Positions 15,554 through 24,043 of a DNA stretch of 64,000 nt are shown in pieces (position 1 is the first letter of the stretch; each line of letters opens with the position of its first letter). The notes beneath the pieces are model-generated. The model was given only the letters and a program-made list of their open reading frames with translations. It had not been told where the DNA came from and ran no database searches. Source of the DNA: Microbispora sp. H13382 (GTDB taxonomy: Bacteria > Actinomycetota > Actinomycetes > Streptosporangiales > Streptosporangiaceae); NCBI RefSeq assembly GCF_014161445.1, contig NZ_JABBXA010000004.1, forward strand, positions 306,075-370,074, in the 5' to 3' direction. Position numbers and translations under genes: made by a program.

Positions 15554-16333
15554 ATGACCGACCAGAAGGCGGATCGCGTTGATCGGGTGGTCATGCGCGA
15601 CATCCGCAAGCGCTACGGAATGGTCGACGCGCTGCGCGGCGTGACGCTGCGCGTCGGCCCGGGAGAGGTGGTGGGGCTCGTCGGCGACAACGCGGCCGGC
15701 AAGTCCACCCTCATGAAGGTGCTGGCCGGCGCCGTCGTGCCGGACTCCGGCGAGATCGTCTTCGACGGCCGGCCGGTCTCCTTCGCCAGCCCGAAGGACG
15801 CCCGCGAGCTGGGCATCGAGATGGTCTACCAGGACCTCGCGCTCTGCGACGACATCGACGTGGCCGGGAACCTGTTCCTCGGCAGGGAGCCGCGCAAGGC
15901 CGGCGGCATGATGCTCGACGTGCGCAAGATGCACGCGGACGCCCGTCGCCACCTGGACGCGCTGAACATCCGGATCCCGCTGACGGACATCCCCGTCGGA
16001 GGACTGTCCGGCGGTCAGCGGCAGGCGGTCGCCATCGCCCGGGCGGTGACCTTCGGGCCCAAGCTGCTCATCCTCGACGAGCCGACGGCGGCGCTCGCCG
16101 TCGCCGAGGTCGAGACCGTCCTCGAACTGATCAAGACCGTCTCGGCCCAGGGCGTGTCGGTGATCCTCATCACGCACCGCCTGCAAGACCTCTTCCGGGT
16201 CTGCGACCGGCTGTGCGTCATGTACGAGGGCACGCTCAGGGCCGACCTCGACGCCCGGAGCACCAGCCTCGAACGGCTCGTGTCCGAGATCGTCGCCCAC
16301 GACGAGGAAGACAAGGAGGGGAGGCGACGGTGA
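15554..16333 (+). CDS. ABC transporter ATP-binding protein, single-domain (FrcA-like)
   Basis: A 259-residue ATPase with one nucleotide-binding domain. Walker A is GDNAAGKST, the Q-loop is YQDLALCDDIDV, the signature is LSGGQRQ, and Walker B is LLILDEPTAAL. Most CUT2 importers use a fused double ATPase; this single-domain form resembles fructose importer FrcA and would act as a homodimer. I chose the ATG at 15554, with AAGGG seven bases upstream, although a GTG at 15533 overlaps the preceding stop. Confidence 0.92.
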   Translation: MTDQKADRVDRVVMRDIRKRYGMVDALRGVTLRVGPGEVVGLVGDNAAGKSTLMKVLAGAVVPDSGEIVFDGRPVSFASPKDARELGIEMVYQDLALCDDIDVAGNLFLGREPRKAGGMMLDVRKMHADARRHLDALNIRIPLTDIPVGGLSGGQRQAVAIARAVTFGPKLLILDEPTAALAVAEVETVLELIKTVSAQGVSVILITHRLQDLFRVCDRLCVMYEGTLRADLDARSTSLERLVSEIVAHDEEDKEGRRR

Positions 16334-17355
16334 CCGCCACCAAGACCGGGACCGGTCACGGGACCAGCCAGCGGGTCGTCACCACCAGGTCGGCCCGGGC
16401 CAACGCCCACATCGGCCGGCACGCGCAGACGATCGCGATCGCGGTCGTGCTGGTGGTCCTACTGATCTTCTTCGCGTTCTCCGCCGACCGGTTCGCCACG
16501 ACGGGCAACCTGCTCAACCTGTTGCGGCAGATCGCCCCCACGCTGGTCGTCGCGACCGCGATGACCTTCGTGATCAGCACGTCCGGCATCGACCTGTCGG
16601 TCGGCTCCACGGTCGCACTGTCGGGTTCGCTGCTCGCGATCGTGCTGCAGCACGGGTGGAACCCCACCCTCGCCCTGGTCGCGATCCTCGCGCTCGGCGC
16701 CCTGATCGGGTTCGTGAACGGGTGGTTCTCCTCCTACCAGAGCATCCCGCCGTTCATCGTCACACTCGCGATGTTGTCGATCATGCGGGGCACGGCGCTG
16801 CGCGCCACCGAGGGCTACTCGACCCCCATCGACGGGAACCTCTGGATCGTCCAGATCGGCCAGGGCCGCATCGCCGGGGTGCCCGTCCCGGCCATCATCG
16901 CCGTGGTGGTCGCGCTGATCGGCTGGCTCGTCCTCACCCGGACGCCGTTCGGCCGCTACGTCATCGGCCTCGGCTCCAACGGCGAGTCGCTGCGCCGCAC
17001 CGGCGTTAACACGCGGAAGGTCGGGCTGACCGTCTACGTGCTCGCCGGCGTCGCGGCGGCGGTCGCGGGCGTGCTCATCGCCACCCGCCTCAGCTCCGGC
17101 TCGTCCAACGCCGGCACCGGCTTCGAGCTGGAGGTCATCACGGCCGTCGTGCTCGGCGGCACCAGCCTCTTCGGCGGCCGGGCGAGCATGCTCGGCACGA
17201 TCCTCGGCGCGCTCACGCTCGGCGTGATCGCCAACGGCCTGGTGCTGCTGCACGTCTCGCCGTTCTACGTGCAGATCGTCCAGGGCGGCATCCTGCTGCT
17301 GGCCATCTTCGCCAACAGCAAGGTGTGGGCGAAGTTCGGGGCGATCCGGAAATGA
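16330..17355 (+). CDS. ABC transporter permease (RbsC-like, CUT2)
   Basis: A 341-residue inner-membrane permease with about eight to ten hydrophobic segments. Family signatures are GIDLSVGS (about 87-94), FIVTLAMLSIMRG and AVVLGGTSLFGG near the C-terminus. The GTG at 16330 overlaps the ATPase stop (GTGA) and has GGAGG just upstream. It forms the channel for the binding protein and ATPase encoded before it. Confidence 0.93.
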   Translation: MTATKTGTGHGTSQRVVTTRSARANAHIGRHAQTIAIAVVLVVLLIFFAFSADRFATTGNLLNLLRQIAPTLVVATAMTFVISTSGIDLSVGSTVALSGSLLAIVLQHGWNPTLALVAILALGALIGFVNGWFSSYQSIPPFIVTLAMLSIMRGTALRATEGYSTPIDGNLWIVQIGQGRIAGVPVPAIIAVVVALIGWLVLTRTPFGRYVIGLGSNGESLRRTGVNTRKVGLTVYVLAGVAAAVAGVLIATRLSSGSSNAGTGFELEVITAVVLGGTSLFGGRASMLGTILGALTLGVIANGLVLLHVSPFYVQIVQGGILLLAIFANSKVWAKFGAIRK

Positions 17356-18410
17356 CGTCCCCGGCCCGGCCCGCGGCCGTGACGACCGTGCTCGGCCCGG
17401 TGTCCCCCGACGACCTCGGGATCACGCTCTGCCACGAGCACCTGCGCAACGACGGCGCCCGCGCCTGGCACCCCGCGCCCGAGGGCGACGCCGAGGGCGA
17501 GCTGATCGCCCGCGACCGCCTGCGGTTGGAGTTCCTCGGCAGACTGCGCAACGACCCGTACCTCTCCCGCGACAACGTCTCGCTGGACGACACGGGGACC
17601 GCGATCGAGGAGGTGCGCAGGTTCGCCGAGCGCGGCGGGCGCACGCTGCTCGAAGTGACCCCCGAGGGGATCGGGCGGGCGCCCGCCGAGCTGGTCGCGA
17701 TCGCCCGCGCCACCGGGCTGAACATCGTCATGGGCTGCGGTTTCTACCTGGAGAAGACCCACCCCGCCCGGGTCCGCTCGATGACGGCGGCGGACGTCGC
17801 CGACGAGATCGAGCGCGACCTCACCGAGGGCGTGGGCGGCGTTCGCGCCGGAGTGATCGGTGAGATCGGCGTCTCGCCCGACTTCACCGCCGAGGAGGAG
17901 AAGGTGCTGCGCGGCGCGGCCCGGGCGCAGGCCCGCACCGGCGTGCCGCTCTCGGTCCACCTCCCCGGCTGGGTACGGCACGGCCACCGCGTGCTCGACG
18001 TCGTCGCGGAGGAGGGCGGCCTGCTCGCCGGCACCGTGCTCTCGCACCTGAACCCCAGCGGGGCGGACCGCGACTACCAGGTGTCCCTCGCCCTGCGCGG
18101 CGCCTACCTCGGCTACGACATGTGCGGCATGGACTACCTCTATCCGGGCGAGGGCCAGTCCCCGTGCGACGAGGAGAACGCCGCCGCCGTGGCCTGGCTG
18201 GTCCGCGCCGGGCTCGGGCACCGGGTGCTGCTCTCCCAGGACGTGTTCCTGAAGACCATGCTCGTCCGCTACGGCGGCACCGGCTACGCCCACATCCTCA
18301 CCCACTTCGTCCCGCGCCTGCACCGGCACGGGCTGACCGCCGGCGACACCACCCGGCTGCTCGCGGACAACCCGCGCGAGCTCTTCCTCGCCGCCGCGCG
18401 CGGCCACTGA
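17352..18410 (+). CDS. Phosphotriesterase-family metallohydrolase (Php-like)
   Basis: A 352-residue amidohydrolase-fold enzyme. Metal ligands are visible as HEH (LCHEHLRN near 30), the bridging residue is Glu in AGVIGEIGVSP (as in E. coli Php, where Glu replaces the carbamylated Lys of phosphotriesterase), followed by SVHLPG, LSHLN and SQDVF. Such homologues are often lactonases or esterases rather than organophosphate hydrolases. The ATG overlaps the permease stop (ATGA), so it belongs to the transporter operon and may open a lactone or ester derived from the imported sugar. The actual substrate is unknown. Confidence 0.85.
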   Translation: MTSPARPAAVTTVLGPVSPDDLGITLCHEHLRNDGARAWHPAPEGDAEGELIARDRLRLEFLGRLRNDPYLSRDNVSLDDTGTAIEEVRRFAERGGRTLLEVTPEGIGRAPAELVAIARATGLNIVMGCGFYLEKTHPARVRSMTAADVADEIERDLTEGVGGVRAGVIGEIGVSPDFTAEEEKVLRGAARAQARTGVPLSVHLPGWVRHGHRVLDVVAEEGGLLAGTVLSHLNPSGADRDYQVSLALRGAYLGYDMCGMDYLYPGEGQSPCDEENAAAVAWLVRAGLGHRVLLSQDVFLKTMLVRYGGTGYAHILTHFVPRLHRHGLTAGDTTRLLADNPRELFLAAARGH

Positions 18411-18441
18411 TCACAGAAGTAGATAGAAGGAGACGATTTCC

Positions 18442-19191
18442 ATGACCCGCGTGCTCGTCGCCGGTGAATCGTGGGTGAGCGTGTCGACCCACTACAAGGG
18501 CTTCGACGCGTTCACCTCGACCACCTACCACACCGGAATCGAACCCCTGCGGGGCGTCCTGACCGCCGACGGCATCGAGGTCGACCACCTGCCCGCGCAC
18601 GACGTGCCCGCGTTGTTCCCCGGCACGCCCGAGGCGCTGGCCGCCTACGACGTGATCGTGCTCTCCGACATCGGGGCCAACAGCATCCTGCTGCACCCCG
18701 CCACCTGGCTGGCCAGCGAGAAGACCGTCAACCGGCTCGACCTGCTGGCCGAGTGGGTGGAGCAGGGCGGCGGCCTCGCCATGGCCGGCGGCTACCTGAG
18801 CTTCCAGGGCTTCGAGGCCAAGGCCGCGTTCGCCGGTACGGCGGTCGAACGGGTGCTCCCCGCCGAGATCTCCCGCTACGACGACCGCGTCGAGACCCCG
18901 CAGGGCGTGCCCGGCCTGCTGGCCGACGACGCGCACCCCATCGTGGCCGGGCTCCCCGCCCAGTGGCCCGACCTGCTCGGCTACAACCGGTTCGCGCTGC
19001 CCGAGGACGCGACGCTGCTCGCGACCGTCGCCGGCGACCCCCTGCTCGCCGTACGGCAGGCCGGGGCGGGCCGCACGCTCGCCTGGGCCTCCGACATCGC
19101 GCCGCACTGGTGCCCGGACGAGTTCGTCTCCTGGGACGGCTACCGCACCCTGTTCACCCGGGCGGTCCGCTGGCTCGCGAAGGAGCTCTGA
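18442..19191 (+). CDS. Class I glutamine-amidotransferase-like protein (ThuA/DUF4159-like)
   Basis: A 249-residue cytoplasmic protein with a flavodoxin-like amidotransferase fold: an N-terminal VLVAGESWVS, a central AYDVIVLSDIGANS and GGGLAMAGGYLSFQG, and a C-terminal WASDIAPHWCP. A nucleophile Cys at the usual elbow is not evident, because the segment around AMAGGYLS has none, so amidotransferase activity is doubtful. Homologues often sit in sugar operons with unknown function. An AAGGAG precedes the ATG. It is in the operon between the Php-like enzyme and the nucleoside hydrolase. Confidence 0.7.
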   Translation: MTRVLVAGESWVSVSTHYKGFDAFTSTTYHTGIEPLRGVLTADGIEVDHLPAHDVPALFPGTPEALAAYDVIVLSDIGANSILLHPATWLASEKTVNRLDLLAEWVEQGGGLAMAGGYLSFQGFEAKAAFAGTAVERVLPAEISRYDDRVETPQGVPGLLADDAHPIVAGLPAQWPDLLGYNRFALPEDATLLATVAGDPLLAVRQAGAGRTLAWASDIAPHWCPDEFVSWDGYRTLFTRAVRWLAKEL

Positions 19192-19192
19192 C

Positions 19193-20134
19193 ATGCCGAT
19201 CCCGGTGATCCTCGACTGCGACCCCGGGCACGACGACGCCATGGCCATCCTGCTCGCGGTGGCCAGCCCGGCGATCGACCTGCGCGCGGTCACGACCGTC
19301 GCGGGGAACCAGACGGTGGAGAAGACCGCGCTCAACGCCCGCCGGATGCTGAGCCTCGCGGGCGTCACCGGCGTGCCGGTCGCCGCGGGCTGCGACCGCC
19401 CGCTGACGGCGCCGCTGGAGATCGGCGACTACGTCCACGGGGAGAGCGGCCTTGACGGCCCGGCGTTCGGAGAGCCGAGCGTGCCGCTCGACCCCCGCCA
19501 CGGCGTTGACCTCATCCACGACACGCTGGCGGCCGCCGCCGAGCCGGTGACCGTGGTGGCCATCGGCCCGCTGACGAACATCGCCACCCTGCTGCGCCGC
19601 CATCCCGAGGACCGCGAGCGGATCAGGGAAGTCGTGATCATGGGAGGTTCCACGGATCGCGGCAACCACACGCCGTACGCGGAGTTCAACATCTACGCCG
19701 ATCCGGAGGCGGCGGCGGAGGTGCTGGACAGCGGTGTGCCGACGACATGGGTCGGGCTCAACGTCAGCCACCAGGCGCTGGTGACCGCCGACGTGCTCGC
19801 CAGGATCGACGCGCTCGGCACCCCGCTCGCCCGGGTCTGCGTGGAACTGCTCACGTTCTTCGGCTCCACCTACCACGAGACCTGGGGCTTCCCCGCTCCG
19901 CCGCTGCACGACCCGATCACGGTGGCGTACCTGATCGATCCCGAGGTCATGACGTACGAGCGGGTGGGCCTGCGGATCGAGCTGGACGGCCGGCACACCC
20001 GGGGTGCGACCGTGGCCGACCTGCACCACCGCATGGACTGGGAGCCCAACGCGAACGTCGGCATCGGGCTGGACCGGGACCGGTTCTGGGATCTCATGAT
20101 CGGCGCGATCGAGACGCTCGGCCGGGCCTCCTGA
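19193..20134 (+). CDS. Inosine-uridine preferring nucleoside hydrolase (IUNH family)
   Basis: A 313-residue enzyme that splits the N-glycosidic bond of ribonucleosides. The calcium-binding N-terminal cluster is DCDPGHDD (residues 8-15), with further family segments TTVAGNQTVEKT, AIGPLTNIA, VVIMGGS, EFNIYADPEAA and LHDPITVAYLIDP. The ATG follows the preceding stop after one base. Followed by ribokinase, it gives a route from imported nucleoside to free base plus ribose and then ribose phosphate. Base preference cannot be read from the sequence. Confidence 0.94.
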   Translation: MPIPVILDCDPGHDDAMAILLAVASPAIDLRAVTTVAGNQTVEKTALNARRMLSLAGVTGVPVAAGCDRPLTAPLEIGDYVHGESGLDGPAFGEPSVPLDPRHGVDLIHDTLAAAAEPVTVVAIGPLTNIATLLRRHPEDRERIREVVIMGGSTDRGNHTPYAEFNIYADPEAAAEVLDSGVPTTWVGLNVSHQALVTADVLARIDALGTPLARVCVELLTFFGSTYHETWGFPAPPLHDPITVAYLIDPEVMTYERVGLRIELDGRHTRGATVADLHHRMDWEPNANVGIGLDRDRFWDLMIGAIETLGRAS

Positions 20135-20175
20135 GCCTCGCCGCAGCACTGACAGCCTGAAACAGGAGGAACATC

Positions 20176-21111
20176 ATGGAACCCCAAGGTGTCGTCGTCG
20201 TCGGGAGCATCTCCGCGGATGTCACCGCCTTCACCCGCCGCCTCCCGCGCCGGGGAGAGACCGTTCTCGGCGACGACGTCACCTTGGTCCTCGGAGGGAA
20301 GGGCGCGAACCAGGCGGTCGCCGCCGCCCGTGCGGGGGCGCCCACCTGGCTGGTCGGCTGCGTCGGCACGGATCCGTTCGGTGAGATCGTCTCGTCGGCG
20401 CTGCGCTCCCACGGCGTGGCGCTGACGGAGGTCCGCTCCGTGGCCGGCCGCACCGGCGTCGCGCACATCAGGGTGGACGCGTCGGGCGAGAACGACATCG
20501 TCATGACTCCACTGGCCAACGCGGACCTGAACGCCGCCATGGTGGACGAGAGCATCGGGGCCGTGCGCGACAAGGCGAGCGTGCTCCTGCTCCAGCTCGA
20601 GACCCCCGCCGACGTCGCCTGTCACGCCGCCGAAGCGGGTGCGCGGGCCGGCCTGACCGTGGTGCTCGACCCCGCGCCCGCGCAGCCGCTGCCCGACCGG
20701 GTCTGGCCGCACGTCGCCGTCGTCACCCCCAACGAGAGCGAGGCGGCCGCGCTGACCGGGGTGGAGGTCGTCGACGTCGCGTCCGCCGAGCGGGCCGCGG
20801 CCTGGTTCCTCGACCGCGGCGTGCGCCACGCGCTCATCACGCTCGGCGCGGCCGGGGCCCTGTCGGTCACCCCGGAGCGCACCCGGCACTTCCCCGCCTA
20901 CGCCGTCACCCCGGTTGACACCACCGCCGCGGGCGACGCCTTCACCGGCTTCGTGGGCGCGGCCCTCGCGGCCGGCCTCGACACCGCCACGGCCATCCGC
21001 CGGGGGATGGCCGCCGGGGCCCTCGCCACCACGCTGCCCGGCGCCAGCCCCTCGCTCCCCGACCGGAAGGCCGTGGACGAACTGCTCGACGCCGAGGGAA
21101 CCGCCCGATGA
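20176..21111 (+). CDS. rbsK: Ribokinase (PfkB family)
   Basis: A 311-residue sugar kinase. The substrate-binding GGKGANQAVAAAR lies near residues 38-50 and the anion-hole/catalytic DTTAAGDAFTGFVGA near 254-268. Length and motifs fit ribokinase, which phosphorylates ribose at O5. An AGGAGG site lies seven bases before the ATG. It is the last gene of the LacI-controlled operon and probably uses the ribose released by the nucleoside hydrolase. Confidence 0.92.
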   Translation: MEPQGVVVVGSISADVTAFTRRLPRRGETVLGDDVTLVLGGKGANQAVAAARAGAPTWLVGCVGTDPFGEIVSSALRSHGVALTEVRSVAGRTGVAHIRVDASGENDIVMTPLANADLNAAMVDESIGAVRDKASVLLLQLETPADVACHAAEAGARAGLTVVLDPAPAQPLPDRVWPHVAVVTPNESEAAALTGVEVVDVASAERAAAWFLDRGVRHALITLGAAGALSVTPERTRHFPAYAVTPVDTTAAGDAFTGFVGAALAAGLDTATAIRRGMAAGALATTLPGASPSLPDRKAVDELLDAEGTAR

Positions 21112-21343
21112 CGCGCGCCGGCATGGGCTGAGCCGCGCGGGCCGCTGCCGGCGGGGGCGGTATCTCGGCGCGCCCCGGCGGCGGTGGGGAACAGGGCGGG
21201 AAAGAGCAGGCAAAGCCGCCTCCGGGCCGTGTCCGCGGGCGTTAGCGTCGCGCCGACCCGCTGCGTCGTGCCGATCCCGGCGCGGCCGGTCATGACCGTA
21301 CGGGGGCCGGCCGGGCACAGCCCGCCGCGACGAAGGGGCAGGC

Positions 21344-22522
21344 GTGGACCGAGCGCGTGGAGCCGCTGCCGTGACCGTGGCGCTGATGATCGTCGGGGGA
21401 TACGCCCTCGCCGGCTGCGCGGCGGGGCCGCCCGTGCCACCGGTCGCGCCGTCGCGGGTCACCGAAGCTCCGACGGCGTCCGCCCGGCCGTCGCCGCAGG
21501 CGTCGGTTGGGGCGAAGGGCCGGGATCAGGTCGACATCTACGCGGCCGACCGTCCGGGCATGCTCAGCCCCGTCGTGAAGGGCTTCCGCTCTCTCGTCTA
21601 CGTGCCCAACAGCGAGAGCGGCACGGTCGACGTCATCGACCCGGAGACGTACCGCATCGTGCGGCACTTCACGGTCGGGGCGCTGCCCCAGCACGTGGTG
21701 CCGTCCTGGGACCTCAAGACGCTGTGGGTGAACAACAACCGGGGCAACTCCCTGACCCCGATCGACCCCCGCACGGGCAGGCCCGGCCGCCCGGTGCCCG
21801 TGGAGGACCCCTACAACCTGTACTTCTCGCCGGACGGCACGTACGCGCTGGTCATGGCGGAGCGCAACAACCAGCTCGACCTGCGCGACCCGCACAGCAT
21901 GAAGCTGCTGCGCTCGCTGTCGCTGCCCTGCCGGGGGATCAACCACGGGGACTTCACCGCCGACGGCTCGGTGTTCCTCGCGAGTTGCGAGTTCAGCGGA
22001 GACCTCGTCGTGCTCGACTGGCGCACGCCGAGCGTGATCCGGCACATCCATCTGGGCCACATGAGCATGCCGCAGGACGTGAAGCTGTCGCCCGACGGCA
22101 CCGTCTTCTACATCGCCGACATGGAACGGCACGGGGTGTGGCTGGTGGACGCGGCGACGTACGAGGTCATGCGGTTCCTGCCGACCGGCCGGGGCGCGCA
22201 CGGCCTCTACGTCAGCCGCGACTCGCGCCATCTGTACGTGTCGAACCGGGGTGAGGGATCGGTGTCGGTCGTGTCGTTCGCGAAACGGAAGGTGGCGGAC
22301 GTCTGGCGGATCCCCGGAGGGGGCTCGCCCGACATGGGCGGCGTGTCGGCGGACGGCACGAAGCTGTGGCTCAGCGGTCGCTACCACGGGGTCGTCTACG
22401 TCTTCGACACCCGGGACGGCAGAGTCGTCCGCACCATCCGGGTCGGCGCCGGGCCGCACGGGCTGTGCGTGTATCCCCAGCCCGGCCGGTACTCGCTCGG
22501 CCACACGGGTGTCTTCCGGTGA
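21344..22522 (+). CDS. YVTN/YncE-type beta-propeller lipoprotein
   Basis: A 392-residue secreted protein. A signal segment ends in the lipobox LAGC (about residue 25), then a Pro/Ser/Ala-rich spacer, then repeated propeller blades with the pattern VYVPNSESGTVDVIDPETY, LWVNNNRGNSLTPIDPRTG, VFYIADMERHGVWLVDAATY and LYVSNRGEGSVSVV, as in YVTN-repeat proteins. The GTG at 21344 has AAGGGG seven bases upstream. Propellers of this kind bind ligands or proteins at the cell surface; no enzymatic residue can be named. Confidence 0.85.
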   Translation: MDRARGAAAVTVALMIVGGYALAGCAAGPPVPPVAPSRVTEAPTASARPSPQASVGAKGRDQVDIYAADRPGMLSPVVKGFRSLVYVPNSESGTVDVIDPETYRIVRHFTVGALPQHVVPSWDLKTLWVNNNRGNSLTPIDPRTGRPGRPVPVEDPYNLYFSPDGTYALVMAERNNQLDLRDPHSMKLLRSLSLPCRGINHGDFTADGSVFLASCEFSGDLVVLDWRTPSVIRHIHLGHMSMPQDVKLSPDGTVFYIADMERHGVWLVDAATYEVMRFLPTGRGAHGLYVSRDSRHLYVSNRGEGSVSVVSFAKRKVADVWRIPGGGSPDMGGVSADGTKLWLSGRYHGVVYVFDTRDGRVVRTIRVGAGPHGLCVYPQPGRYSLGHTGVFR

Positions 22523-22654
22523 CCTGAGCCCTCGGGGCCGGCCGCCGCGGGGAGCGCCCTCGGATGCCGAACCGATACAGGGATGGTGAATCGGTATCAA
22601 AGGTCATCATTATGATCGATTCCGATCGTGTCCCCCCATCCCAGGAGTAACTCC

Positions 22655-23125
22655 GTGCGTACCCGATCCCTGCTGACGGCCGCCGTGGTGGCCGCCGGCG
22701 TGGTCGCCGTCTCCCAGCCCTCCTACGCGGCGGGCCCGGCCGTCCGGATCACCAAGATCTACTATGACTCGCCCGGCTCGCCGGACTTCGGCGCGAACAG
22801 CAGCCTGAACGGCGAGTACGTGCAGATCAAGAACACGACGAGGAAGGCCGTGAGCCTCAGGGGCTGGACCGTACGCGACAGGACGAGGCGAGCGGACCAC
22901 GTCTACACGTTCGGCGGGTTCACCCTCGGAGCCGGGAAGACGGTCACCCTGCGGACCGGCAGGGGGAAGAACACCGCGACCACCCTCTACTGGGGCAGGA
23001 GCGGGGGAACTTTCGCCTACATCTGGAACCAGACCGCGGACGCGGCGTACCTGCGGGACGCCTCCGGCGCGCTGGTCGACTCCTGCTCGTACAACTCGTC
23101 GCGGCACGACTACAAGATCTGCTGA
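22655..23125 (+). CDS. Secreted lamin-tail-domain (LTD) protein
   Basis: A 156-residue secreted protein. Residues 1-25 form a signal peptide ending SYAAGP. The rest is an LTD fold: VRITKIYYDSPG, GEYVQIKNTTRKAVSLRGW, VRDRTRRADHVYTF, LGAGKTVTLRTGRG and the final DASGALVDSCSY. LTD domains are immunoglobulin-like and occur in secreted nucleases and adhesins; here the domain stands alone. GTG start with AGGAG seven bases upstream. Confidence 0.82.
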   Translation: MRTRSLLTAAVVAAGVVAVSQPSYAAGPAVRITKIYYDSPGSPDFGANSSLNGEYVQIKNTTRKAVSLRGWTVRDRTRRADHVYTFGGFTLGAGKTVTLRTGRGKNTATTLYWGRSGGTFAYIWNQTADAAYLRDASGALVDSCSYNSSRHDYKIC

Positions 23126-23376
23126 CCTGAACCGGCGGCCCCGCGGTCCGGTCGGCGAGATCGCGGTGGCATGACCGTATGTGAAACATTCAGCGGCCCC
23201 GCGGGGATTTCGACCGGCTCCGCCGCCGTCCCTGTCCTGGTCGTCGCGGAGCGGCGTCGGCAAGGTCCCCCCGGGCGCCGCGTTAACGCCGGACCGGATC
23301 CAGCCCTCGCGATCGCCCCGCTGGATCGGCCCGTGGCCGCGGCCATAGCCTCCGGGCACTCGCACTCCTGCAACGG

Positions 23377-23871
23377 ATGAGGTGTGATTTGACCGCACGC
23401 TCGACAGGACGTCGCCTCACGGCGTCGTTCGCCATGGCCATCGGGGCGATCGCCGCCGCGCTCCTGCCGCTCAGCCCCGCGCACGCGGCGTACGGCCCGG
23501 ACCAGCCGGTCTACCTGCAGCTGGTGAGCAACGACGGCAACGCGACGCAGCTGGCCCTCCTGGACGGCACTGTGGCGTTCGACGACGGGAACACGAAGTA
23601 CCGCTACTCGCTGCGCCTGTGCTGGCAGCACGCCTACCCGCAGCCCTACTTCACGATCAACGTGAACGGCACGAGCACGGCCTGGCCGACCCAGGTCGGC
23701 CCGACGTCGATGCCCGGGTGCCAGCAGGCCTACCTGTACAGCGCCGAGGTGAACTTCGGCAGCACCGTCCGCAACGTCCGCTTCGACGTGACCGGCGGGT
23801 GGTTCGGCAGCAACGGGCAGTACCAGATGCGGACGAAGAGCACCGGCACCTACGACAACCCCTACAACTGA
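23377..23871 (+). CDS. Secreted protein of unknown function
   Basis: A 164-residue protein. A signal peptide covers about residues 1-37 (ALLPLSPAHA). The mature part is rich in Tyr, Asn, Gly and Thr, with two Cys (LCWQHAYPQP and MPGCQQAYLY) that could form a disulfide in the oxidising exterior. It looks like a small beta-sandwich, but I do not recognise the family. A long imperfect hairpin follows it. Confidence 0.65.
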   Translation: MRCDLTARSTGRRLTASFAMAIGAIAAALLPLSPAHAAYGPDQPVYLQLVSNDGNATQLALLDGTVAFDDGNTKYRYSLRLCWQHAYPQPYFTINVNGTSTAWPTQVGPTSMPGCQQAYLYSAEVNFGSTVRNVRFDVTGGWFGSNGQYQMRTKSTGTYDNPYN

Positions 23872-23921
23872 GCGCTGTCGCCGGAGCGCACCGGGGACAG
23901 TGTGAACCATGACCGAACGGC

Positions 23922-23970
23922 GAGGTCTCCGGCGGGCGGTTCCATCAGGACCGCCGACGCCGGGGACCTC
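23922..23970 (+). terminator. Imperfect terminator hairpin after the secreted protein gene
   Basis: Outer arms GAGGTCTCCGGCG (23922-23934) and CGCCGGGGACCTC (23958-23970) pair with one mismatch, and the inner GGCGGT/ACCGCC extends the stem. Confidence 0.55.
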
Positions 23971-24003
23971 GCGCCGCCTCCCGCCCGGGCCCGCGGGCGG
24001 AAG

Positions 24004-24032
24004 GCGTCCCGGCCCGGTCCGGGCCGGGACGC
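24004..24032. terminator. Perfect hairpin between convergent genes (amylase terminator)
   Basis: Arms GCGTCCCGGCCCG and CGGGCCGGGACGC (13 bp, 3-nt loop) lie 12 bp past the amylase stop on the minus strand and could also act on plus-strand transcripts. Confidence 0.75.
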
Positions 24033-24043
24033 GTCGGTACGGC

